NCBI GenBank assembly: GCA_007129775.1
Contig: SKUV01000072.1
Location: 1-6,611, forward strand
Length of the DNA stretch: 6,611 nt
Direction of reading: 5' to 3'
Source: Paracoccaceae bacterium
GTDB lineage: Bacteria; Pseudomonadota; Alphaproteobacteria; Rhodobacterales; Rhodobacteraceae
Below are positions 1 through 6,169 of this stretch, one piece after another. Made by a program: the position numbers and the translations under genes. The notes beneath the pieces are model-generated. The model saw nothing but the letters and a program-made list of their open reading frames with translations. It was not told where the DNA came from and searched no databases. How positions within the stretch are numbered: position 1 is the first letter of the stretch; each line of letters starts with the position of its first letter.

Positions 1-896
1 CGCCGGGCGACTTCGTGACCAGCTTCGCCGCCACGCTGGCCCAGTCGGGGGATGTGGTGGATCAGCAGCGGCTGGACGCCCTGCGCGAGCGCTACGGGCT
101 CGACCGGCCCTTCCTGACGCAATACTGGCTGTGGATCAGCGGCGTGCTGCGGGGCGATTTCGGCGTCTCCTTCGAATGGCAGCAGCCGGTGTCGCAACTG
201 ATCTGGGAACGCATGGGCCTGTCGGTCGCGCTGGCGCTGGGCACGCTGATGTTCACATGGGCCGTGGCTCTGCCGCTGGGCATCTATTCGGCGGTGCGCA
301 AATACACCATCTCGGATTATGCGCTGACGACCGTGGGCTTTTTCGGCCTTGCGATGCCGAACTTCCTGCTCGCTCTGGTGATGATGTATATCGCCGTGGT
401 CTATTTCGGCGCCGATGTCTCGGGGCTCTTTTCCGAGGAATACCAGCGCGCGCCCTGGTCCTGGGCGAAATTCGTGGACCTGCTCAAGCATATCTGGCTG
501 CCGATCGCGATTCTGGGGCTGTCCTCGACCGCCAGCCTGATGCGGATCATGCGCGCCAACCTGCTGGACGAGTTGAACAAACCATATGTCACCACCGCCC
601 GCGCCAAGGGCGTGTCGGAGTTCCGCCTGCTGATGAAATACCCCGTGCGGATCGCGCTGAACCCGTTCGTGTCGACCATCGGCTGGGCCTTTCCGCAACT
701 GATCTCGGGCGCGGTGATCACGGCCTTCGTGCTGTCGCTGCCCACCGCCGGGCCGCTCTTGCTTCAGGCGCTGCTGTCGCAGGACATGTTCCTTGCCGGC
801 GCCTTCATCCTGCTGCTGTGCTGCCTGTCGATCATCGGGATGCTGGTGTCCGACATCCTGCTCGCGCTCGTGGACCCAAGGATCAGGTATCGCTGA
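1..896 (+). CDS. ABC transporter permease, DppB/OppB type (5' end missing)
   Basis: This is an inner-membrane permease subunit of a peptide/nickel-family (PepT) ABC importer. It is open from the window edge: the frame reads PGDFVTSF from base 3, so the GTG at base 15 is an internal valine and the true start lies upstream. The 297 visible residues (residue 1 = codon 3-5) are shorter than the roughly 330 usual in the family, which implies that the first membrane helix and a short N-terminus are missing. Visible marks are the RGDFGVS motif near residues 49-55, typical of DppB-like proteins, hydrophobic helices near 72-97, 106-136, 165-180, 222-248 and 264-290, and an EAA-type coupling loop near 190-216 (KPYVTTARAKGVSEF). 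The C-terminus ends in VDPRIRYR, the usual DPRIR ending. The stop is one base before the next permease start, so the two are surely co-translated. Family assignment is firm. The substrate is not determined; PepT importers carry oligosaccharides as well as peptides. Confidence 0.95.
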   Translation, partial: PGDFVTSFAATLAQSGDVVDQQRLDALRERYGLDRPFLTQYWLWISGVLRGDFGVSFEWQQPVSQLIWERMGLSVALALGTLMFTWAVALPLGIYSAVRKYTISDYALTTVGFFGLAMPNFLLALVMMYIAVVYFGADVSGLFSEEYQRAPWSWAKFVDLLKHIWLPIAILGLSSTASLMRIMRANLLDELNKPYVTTARAKGVSEFRLLMKYPVRIALNPFVSTIGWAFPQLISGAVITAFVLSLPTAGPLLLQALLSQDMFLAGAFILLLCCLSIIGMLVSDILLALVDPRIRYR

Positions 897-897
897 T

Positions 898-2055
898 ATG
901 ACTGCACCCGACACGAATTCCTCCCTTCCGGAAGCCACCGGCCATATTCCGGAGGTGGAGCAATCCTCGCAATGGAAGCTGATGTGGTGGGCCTTCCGCC
1001 GCCACCGCGTCGCGGTGCTCGGCGGGGTGATCGTGCTGACGCTCTATTTCGTCGCCGCCTTCGCAGAGTTTCTCGCGCCCTTCGCGCCGCAAAGCACCAG
1101 TTCGCAGAATGTGTATCATCCGCCGCAGATGCCGCGCCTGTTCTATGACACCGCCGAGGACGGCAGCGGTTTCGGGCTGCATGTGCGCGCCTTCACGCGC
1201 GAACGCGATCCCTTCACACTGCAGACCACCTATGTGCCCAACCCGGACCGCGTGATCTTCATCAGCTTTTTCGCCAAGGGCACGCCCTACCGGCTCTGGG
1301 GGTTGATCCCGATGGAGCGCCGGCTGTTCACGGCGACCAATCCGGAAGACCGTTTCTACCTTTTCGGTGCCGACCGGCTGGGGCGTGACATGTACAGCCG
1401 GGTGATCTTCGGCACACGGGTGTCGATGACGATCGGCCTTGTGGGGGTGGCGCTGTCGCTCATCCTCGGGGTCACGCTCGGGGGGATATCGGGCTATCTC
1501 GGGGGGGTGACGGATGCGGTGATCCAGCGTTTCGTGGAACTGGTGCTCGCGTTGCCAACGATCCCCATCTGGCTGGGGCTGTCGGCCGCGTTACCACAGG
1601 ATTGGTCACCGCTCACACGATATTTCGCGATCACAGCGATCCTGTCGCTGGTGGGCTGGACGGAACTGGCGCGCGTGGTGCGCGGGCGCTTCCTGGCGCT
1701 GCGCAGCGAGGATTTCGTGATCGCGGCGCGGCTCGACGGGGCGACCCGGCGCCGGGTGATCCTGCGGCACATGGCGCCGTCCATGGCGAGCCATATCATC
1801 GCCTCGGTCACGCTGGCGATTCCGCTGATGATCATCGCCGAGACGTCGCTGTCGTTCCTCGGGCTCGGGCTGCAGCCGCCGATGGTGTCCTGGGGTGTGC
1901 TGCTGCGAGAGGCGCAGAACGTGCAGTCGATCTCGCAGGCGCCGTGGCTGTTCATCCCCGGGGCCGCGGTGGTGGTGGCGGTTCTGGCGCTCAACTTCCT
2001 CGGCGACGGCATCCGCGACGCCGCAGACCCCTACAGCGAGGTGCAGACCTCATGA
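898..2055 (+). CDS. ABC transporter permease, DppC/OppC type, with long periplasmic insert
   Basis: This is the second membrane permease of the importer, 385 residues. Start ATG 898 is chosen because it sits one base after the upstream stop and gives a typical cytoplasmic N-terminus (WKLMWWAFRRHRVAVLGG) before helix 1 (about 38-60). An in-frame start further upstream (793) would lie inside the previous gene. A weak AGGT at 885-888 may serve as the ribosome site. The conserved permease domain begins at FGADRLGRDMYSR (156-168), followed by several helices and the EAA loop at about 271-295 (EDFVIAARLDGATRRRVILR). It ends in the conserved LNFLGDGIRDAADP. Between helix 1 and that domain is a loop of about 95-110 residues (61-170), longer than in classic DppC (around 300 residues in total). 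A similar extension is known in YejE-like permeases. The loop is predicted to lie in the periplasm, where it could contact the binding protein. Substrate unknown. Confidence 0.95.
   Translation: MTAPDTNSSLPEATGHIPEVEQSSQWKLMWWAFRRHRVAVLGGVIVLTLYFVAAFAEFLAPFAPQSTSSQNVYHPPQMPRLFYDTAEDGSGFGLHVRAFTRERDPFTLQTTYVPNPDRVIFISFFAKGTPYRLWGLIPMERRLFTATNPEDRFYLFGADRLGRDMYSRVIFGTRVSMTIGLVGVALSLILGVTLGGISGYLGGVTDAVIQRFVELVLALPTIPIWLGLSAALPQDWSPLTRYFAITAILSLVGWTELARVVRGRFLALRSEDFVIAARLDGATRRRVILRHMAPSMASHIIASVTLAIPLMIIAETSLSFLGLGLQPPMVSWGVLLREAQNVQSISQAPWLFIPGAAVVVAVLALNFLGDGIRDAADPYSEVQTS
2038..2042 (+). promoter_or_regulatory. Ribosome binding site for the fused ABC ATPase
   Basis: GAGGT lies inside the last codons of the permease gene, 9 bases before ATG 2052. 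It supports that start over the in-frame open extension reaching back to 1602, which would be buried in the permease. The ATG overlaps the permease stop as ATGA, so translational coupling is also likely. Confidence 0.55.
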
Positions 2056-3794
2056 CGAAGCCCGTTCTCGAAATCCAGAACCTCGTGACCGAGTTTCCGA
2101 CCCGCAACGGGATTTTCCGCGCGGTGGACGACGTGTCGCTGACGGTGGAGGCCGGTCGCACCCTCTGCGTGGTCGGCGAAAGCGGATCGGGCAAGAGCGT
2201 GACGGCACGCTCGGTGTTGCAGATCGTCGACAACCCGGGCCGGATCGCGCAGGGCAAGATATTGCTGCACCGGCACCATACCGCACGCCGGCAGGGCAAC
2301 GAGGATGACATCGTCGATCTGGCCGCCCTGCCCCCCCGCGGCCCCGAAATCCGCGCGATCCGGGGCCGCGACGTGGCGATGATCTTTCAGGAACCGATGA
2401 GCGCGCTGTCGCCCGTCCACACCATCGGCAACCAGATCGTGGAGGCGATCCGCCTGCACGAGACGATCTCCAAGAAAGACGCCATGGACCGCGCGGTGGA
2501 ATTGCTGCGTCAGGTGGAAATCCCCACCCCGGAAAAGGCGGTGAAACGCTACACCTTCGAATATTCAGGCGGGATGCGGCAACGTGCGATGATCGCCATG
2601 GCCATCGCCTGCAACCCCTCGGTGCTGATCGCGGACGAGCCGACCACCGCGCTCGACGTCACCATTCAGGCCGAGATCATCGACCTGCTGCGCCGGCTCC
2701 AGCAAGAAACCGGCATGGCGATGATGTTCATCACCCACGACATGGGCGTGGTCGCCGAAATCGCCGACGAGGTGGCGGTGATGTATCGCGGCAAGGTCGT
2801 CGAGCGGGGCGCGCCGCTGCCGATCTTCGAGACCCCGAAAGAGGCCTATACCCAGCGCCTTCTTGGCGCGGTCAAGCAGCTTGACGAGCCCTCGCCCCGG
2901 CGGCTGGCGATGCGCGCGGCCAGCCCGCCCGGGGCCACGGCGCTCAAGGTGGAGGGTCTGGCCAAGCATTTCTACCTCTCGGCCGGCGCGCTCGGCCTGC
3001 GAAAGGAAACCTTTGTCGCCGTGGACAGCGCGTCACTGGAATTGCGCGAGGGCGAAAACCTCGGGATCGTGGGCGAAAGCGGATCAGGCAAGACGACGCT
3101 GGGACGCTGCATTCAGGGCGTGCACGAAACCACCAGGGGCGCGATCCGCTTCACCGGGCGCAACGGGCAGACCACCGACCTCGCCAAGCTGAAAGAGCAC
3201 GAGTTGCGCGCGGCATGGCGCGAGATCCGCATGGTGTTTCAGGACCCGTTTTCGTCGCTCAACCCGCGCATGACGGTGGGCCAGATCATCGGCGAGCCGC
3301 TGTTGCTGCTGCGCACCCATTCCAAGCAGGGCTTGCGCAAACGTGTCAATGAATTACTCGATGTGGTCGGGCTGCCGCAATCGGCCTATGATCGCTATCC
3401 GCACGCCTTTTCCGGCGGCCAGCGCCAGCGCATCGGCATCGCCCGCGCCATCGCGCCCGAGCCACGCGTGATCATCGCCGACGAGGCGACCTCTGCGCTC
3501 GATGTCAGCCTGCGCATCCAGATCCTCGATCTGCTGCTGGATCTGCAGGAACGGATGGGGCTGTCGTTTCTCTTCATCTCGCACGATATCGCGGTGATCC
3601 GCTATTTCTGCGACCGGATCGCGGTGATGCATCGCGGCAAGATCGTCGAGACCGGGGATACCGAGGCGGTCTGCTCCAACCCGGCCCATCCCTACACCCG
3701 CTCCCTGTTGTCGGCCGTTCCCGTGCCGGACCCGCGCCAGCGGGGCAAGCAAGTCCGAATCCGGTATCGCGCGGATACCGAATCCGCCGCCTGA
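2052..3794 (+). CDS. Fused two-domain ABC transporter ATPase (DppD-DppF / GsiA-like)
   Basis: This is the cytoplasmic energy-coupling subunit, 580 residues, carrying both nucleotide-binding domains of a PepT importer in one chain. Domain 1 has Walker A GESGSGKS at 42-49, Q-loop Gln113, signature YSGGMRQR 171-178, Walker B VLIADEP 191-197 with Glu196, and switch His229. The SGGM signature is typical of D-type subunits. Domain 2 has Walker A GESGSGKT 341-348, Gln397, signature FSGGQRQR 453-460, Walker B VIIADEA 473-479 with Glu478, and His511, which fits F-type subunits. The oligopeptide-type C-terminal motif is clear after domain 2 (AHPYTRSLLSAVP, 545-557) and degenerate after domain 1 (EAYTQRLLGAV, 264-274). 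Both ATP sites look complete. Domain 1 has a basic, histidine-rich stretch (HRHHTARR, 73-80) before its Q-loop. The gene overlaps the permease stop by 4 bases. A single fused ATPase fits the presence of only two permeases. Confidence 0.96.
   Translation: MTKPVLEIQNLVTEFPTRNGIFRAVDDVSLTVEAGRTLCVVGESGSGKSVTARSVLQIVDNPGRIAQGKILLHRHHTARRQGNEDDIVDLAALPPRGPEIRAIRGRDVAMIFQEPMSALSPVHTIGNQIVEAIRLHETISKKDAMDRAVELLRQVEIPTPEKAVKRYTFEYSGGMRQRAMIAMAIACNPSVLIADEPTTALDVTIQAEIIDLLRRLQQETGMAMMFITHDMGVVAEIADEVAVMYRGKVVERGAPLPIFETPKEAYTQRLLGAVKQLDEPSPRRLAMRAASPPGATALKVEGLAKHFYLSAGALGLRKETFVAVDSASLELREGENLGIVGESGSGKTTLGRCIQGVHETTRGAIRFTGRNGQTTDLAKLKEHELRAAWREIRMVFQDPFSSLNPRMTVGQIIGEPLLLLRTHSKQGLRKRVNELLDVVGLPQSAYDRYPHAFSGGQRQRIGIARAIAPEPRVIIADEATSALDVSLRIQILDLLLDLQERMGLSFLFISHDIAVIRYFCDRIAVMHRGKIVETGDTEAVCSNPAHPYTRSLLSAVPVPDPRQRGKQVRIRYRADTESAA
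3755..3786 (+). repeat. Small hairpin flanked by 9-base direct repeats
   Basis: CCGAATCCG occurs at 3755-3763 and again at 3778-3786. Between and partly within the copies is an inverted repeat: CGGTATC (3762-3768), 5-base loop, GATACCG (3774-3780). It covers the last codons of the fused ATPase gene (RIRYRADTESA) and ends 6 bases before its stop codon. There is no T-run after it, so it is not a standard intrinsic terminator. It could be an mRNA processing or stability element between the transporter and enzyme parts of the transcript, or simply chance in GC-rich coding DNA. Confidence 0.5.
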
Positions 3795-3797
3795 ACC

Positions 3798-3803
3798 GAA
3801 GGA
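3798..3803 (+). promoter_or_regulatory. Ribosome binding site for the first dehydratase-like gene
   Basis: GAAGGA ends 6 bases before ATG 3810 and fixes that start. This is the only junction in the window with a real spacer (15 bases), so this gene has its own ribosome entry and need not depend on coupling to the transporter. Confidence 0.75.
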
Positions 3804-3809
3804 CAGAGC

Positions 3810-5033
3810 ATGAAGATCACCGATATCCGAACCTACCTGATCCAGGTCGGGCCGCGACCGCCCGCGCCGGGCGCCACGCCGGGCGAAAGCGACTTTCGCG
3901 GCTCGCGCTGCTGGTGCTTCGTCAAGATCATCACCGACGAGGGCATCGAGGGCGTGGGCGAAGGCTCTGGCTGGCCGCGCGTGATCGAAACCGCCGTCCA
4001 TGATCTGGCCAATGTGCTGGTGGGCGAGGATCCGGCCCATATCGACCGGCTCTGGGCAAGGATGCACAACGCCACGATGGGCCACGGCCTGATCGGCACC
4101 GTCGGCGGCGGCGCCATGACCGCGATCGAAATGGCGCTGTGGGATATCAAGGGCAAGGTCATGGGCCAGCCGGTCTGGAACCTGCTGGGCGGCCGCTTTC
4201 GCGACCGTATCCCCGTCTATGGCCACGCCAAGTCCCCCGCCGCTGCCCATCGCCTGACGGAGTTGGGCTATCGCGGCATCAAGGTCTCGTTCACCGGCGC
4301 GGTGAATATCGACAAGGTCGCCGCCGTGCGCGATGCGGTGGGCGATGATGTGGATATCATGGTCGATGCGCACGGGCCCTCGTGGATGACCCCGGGCGAT
4401 GCCATCGTGACCGCGCGCGCGCTGGAGCCGCTGGATCTGCTGTTTTTCGAGGATCCGGTGGCGCCCGAAAACCTCGACGCGCTGGCGCGGGTGCGCGACG
4501 GCACGACCATCCCGCTGGCGGCGGGCGAACGGGTCTCCACCATCTGGGGCATCCGGCCCTATGTGGAGCGCGGGCTTGTGGATGTGATCCAGCCCGACAC
4601 CGGCCGCGCCGGCGGCATAACCCAGATGCGCAAGATGGCCGCAATGGCGGAGGGGCATTTCATCACCATGGCGCCGCATTCCGGCTCGCTCGGCCCGCTG
4701 GCGGAATTCGCGGCACTGCATGTGATGGCCACGATCCCCAACGCCCTGATGCTGGAGCGGATCGAGTTCGACTGGCCCGGCCGCTACGAGGTGGTCAGCC
4801 CGGTGCTGAAGGTCGATAACGGCAGTATCGCCGTGCCCGACGCCCCCGGGCTGGGCGTCGAGATCGTGGAGGAAGAGGCGTCGAAATACCCCGTCACCAA
4901 GAACGTGACCGACATGCCCCCCGATGACGGCTGGTCCTATGAGCCCGGCACCGTGGCCGAGGCCGTCTATTTCCAGACCCGGATGCGCCGGGCCGCGCGG
5001 CTGAGCCTGCGACCGACAGGGAGTGCGAAATGA
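3810..5033 (+). CDS. Enolase-superfamily (mandelate racemase/galactonate dehydratase-type) sugar-acid dehydratase, paralogue A
   Basis: This is a cytoplasmic enzyme of 407 residues, probably a Mg-dependent dehydratase turning an aldonic or uronic-derived acid into a 2-keto-3-deoxy acid. The N-terminal capping domain covers about 1-125 (MKITDIRTYL start, AMTAIEMALWDIKGK at 102-116). The barrel then supplies metal ligands Asp186, Glu214 (FFEDP) and Glu240 (AAGE). The expected acid/base groups are present: Lys158 (KVS, where racemases have KxK), His188 two residues after the first ligand as in galactonate dehydratase, the Asp263-His290 dyad (QPD and APHS), and Glu316. This full set argues for an active enzyme of the mandelate racemase subgroup. 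The 20s loop (about 13-33) is long and Pro/Gly-rich, and a tail of about 50 residues (355-407) follows the usual end at PGLGVEI. A good GAAGGA ribosome site supports the start, and the stop overlaps the next paralogue. Substrate is unassigned; racemase or epimerase activity is not excluded. Confidence 0.9.
   Translation: MKITDIRTYLIQVGPRPPAPGATPGESDFRGSRCWCFVKIITDEGIEGVGEGSGWPRVIETAVHDLANVLVGEDPAHIDRLWARMHNATMGHGLIGTVGGGAMTAIEMALWDIKGKVMGQPVWNLLGGRFRDRIPVYGHAKSPAAAHRLTELGYRGIKVSFTGAVNIDKVAAVRDAVGDDVDIMVDAHGPSWMTPGDAIVTARALEPLDLLFFEDPVAPENLDALARVRDGTTIPLAAGERVSTIWGIRPYVERGLVDVIQPDTGRAGGITQMRKMAAMAEGHFITMAPHSGSLGPLAEFAALHVMATIPNALMLERIEFDWPGRYEVVSPVLKVDNGSIAVPDAPGLGVEIVEEEASKYPVTKNVTDMPPDDGWSYEPGTVAEAVYFQTRMRRAARLSLRPTGSAK
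5018..5023 (+). promoter_or_regulatory. Ribosome binding site for the second dehydratase-like gene
   Basis: AGGGAG ends 6 bases before ATG 5030, inside the last codons of paralogue A. Along with the ATGA overlap, it fixes the start and suggests coupled but independently efficient initiation. Confidence 0.7.
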
Positions 5034-6169
5034 AGATCACCGGCCTGCGAAGCTACATGTCGCGCGACGGAAAGCGCCCGCGCCTGATCGTGGCCATCGA
5101 CACCGACGAGGGCATCACCGGCTGGGGCGAATGCTATAACCACGGCCCCGACCGGGCCTTGGCCCCGACGCTGGAATATTACTATCGCTTCATCAAGGGC
5201 GAGGACCCGCGCCGCATCGAATACCTGATGCTGAAGCTGCAGCAGCAGGCGCGCTTTCCGCCCGGGGCCATCGGCCTTTCGGCCTTTTCGGCCATCGACC
5301 AGTGCCTGTGGGATATCTCGGCCAAGGCGCTGGGCCTGCCGGTCTATCAGCTTCTTGGGGGCGCGGTGCGCGACCGCGTGCAGGTCTATCTGGGCCTTTA
5401 CAACAGCCCCGAGCCGCCCGAGGTTTTCGACCGCATCGCGGAGGTGCATGAAAAATACGGCTTCACCGCCTTCAAGGCCCTGCCCCTGCGCCGCCATATC
5501 CACAAAAGCCGCTGGGGCAATGCCGTCGCCGCCTGCGTGGAGTATTTCGCGGCCCTGCGCGAGCATTGTCCGTCGGATTACGAATTCGCCTGCGACGGGC
5601 ACGCCCAGATGTTCGAGCCGCAGCAGGCAATCCAGCTTGGCAATGCGCTGGCCCCGCTCGACCCGCTGTTTTACGAAGAACCCATCCGGATGGAGCATAT
5701 GCCGGCCTGGGGGGCGCTGCGCGCGGCGCTCAACTGTCCGCTGGCCACCGGCGAGAGCCTTTACAACCGCTACGAATTCCTTGCGCTCCTGTCGGTGCAG
5801 GGCGCCGATATCGTGCAGCCCGATGTCTGCGTCGTGGGCGGGCTGTCGGAGATGCGCCGCATCGCCACCATCGCCGAGGCGCATTATGCCACCGTCGCGC
5901 CCCACAACCCGATGGGCCCCCTGGCGACTGCGGTAAACCTGCATTTCGCCGCCGCCTGCACCAACTTCAAGATACTGGAGTATAAATTGCCCCTCGATGC
6001 CCCTTATGTGGTCGATCCCTACCTGCCGGTGGACGGCCATCTGGAACTGCGCCCCGACCGCCCCGGCTGGGGGGTCGAGATCGACGAGAAGGCGCTGGAG
6101 AAAGACGATTACGTCCATTGGGAGCGCGCGACGATGATCCGCCGCGACGGCTCGACGGCCTATCCATGA
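5030..6169 (+). CDS. Enolase-superfamily (mandelate racemase/galactonate dehydratase-type) sugar-acid dehydratase, paralogue B
   Basis: This is the second cytoplasmic enolase-superfamily enzyme, 379 residues, of usual family length. The capping domain spans about 1-115 (MKITGLRSYM start, SAFSAIDQCLWDISAKALG at 84-102). Barrel ligands are Asp189 (CDGH), Glu216 (YEEP) and Glu242 (TGES). Catalytic groups are Lys149 (FKALPL, again not KxK), His191, the Asp265-His292 dyad (QPD and APHNP) and Glu317. It is clearly divergent from paralogue A rather than a recent copy: the N-terminal 20s loop is much shorter, the strand-2 motif differs, and the C-terminus is a different short tail (GSTAYP). Both genes begin with the same 13 bases, which encode the conserved first strand. 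Start ATG 5030 is supported by AGGGAG and the ATGA overlap. It likely acts in the same pathway on a related acid, perhaps an epimer. Alternatives are racemase, epimerase or cycloisomerase activity. Family firm, reaction inferred. Confidence 0.9.
   Translation: MKITGLRSYMSRDGKRPRLIVAIDTDEGITGWGECYNHGPDRALAPTLEYYYRFIKGEDPRRIEYLMLKLQQQARFPPGAIGLSAFSAIDQCLWDISAKALGLPVYQLLGGAVRDRVQVYLGLYNSPEPPEVFDRIAEVHEKYGFTAFKALPLRRHIHKSRWGNAVAACVEYFAALREHCPSDYEFACDGHAQMFEPQQAIQLGNALAPLDPLFYEEPIRMEHMPAWGALRAALNCPLATGESLYNRYEFLALLSVQGADIVQPDVCVVGGLSEMRRIATIAEAHYATVAPHNPMGPLATAVNLHFAAACTNFKILEYKLPLDAPYVVDPYLPVDGHLELRPDRPGWGVEIDEKALEKDDYVHWERATMIRRDGSTAYP

Noticed and set aside
1501..1507. Run of seven G in the DppC-type gene as a possible phase-variation or frameshift site
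   Set aside because: The frame is intact with conserved residues on both sides, and such runs (also seven C at 2331-2337) arise by chance in GC-rich genes.
1602..2051. In-frame N-terminal extension of the fused ATPase gene
   Set aside because: The extension lies inside the DppC-type permease and translates to a Gly/Ala/Arg-rich shadow. ATG 2052 has a GAGGT site and the ATGA overlap, and begins directly with the expected first strand of the ABC domain.
3755..3809. Intrinsic terminator between transporter and enzyme genes
   Set aside because: The hairpin has no following T-run and lies within coding sequence, and the next gene starts only 15 bases after the stop.
3795..3809. Internal promoter in the only intergenic gap
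   Set aside because: Fifteen bases hold just the ribosome site. No -35/-10 pair could be recognised in the preceding GC-rich coding region.
3354..4721. Long antisense open frame of 455 codons over the ATPase end and paralogue A
   Set aside because: Its translation is low-complexity, rich in His, Arg, Gly and Ala, with no recognisable domain. It mirrors two well-supported genes on the + strand, as expected in GC-rich coding DNA.
4967..6118. Long antisense open frame of 383 codons over paralogue B
   Set aside because: It lies opposite a gene with complete enolase-superfamily motifs, shows no family features and has no plausible own context.
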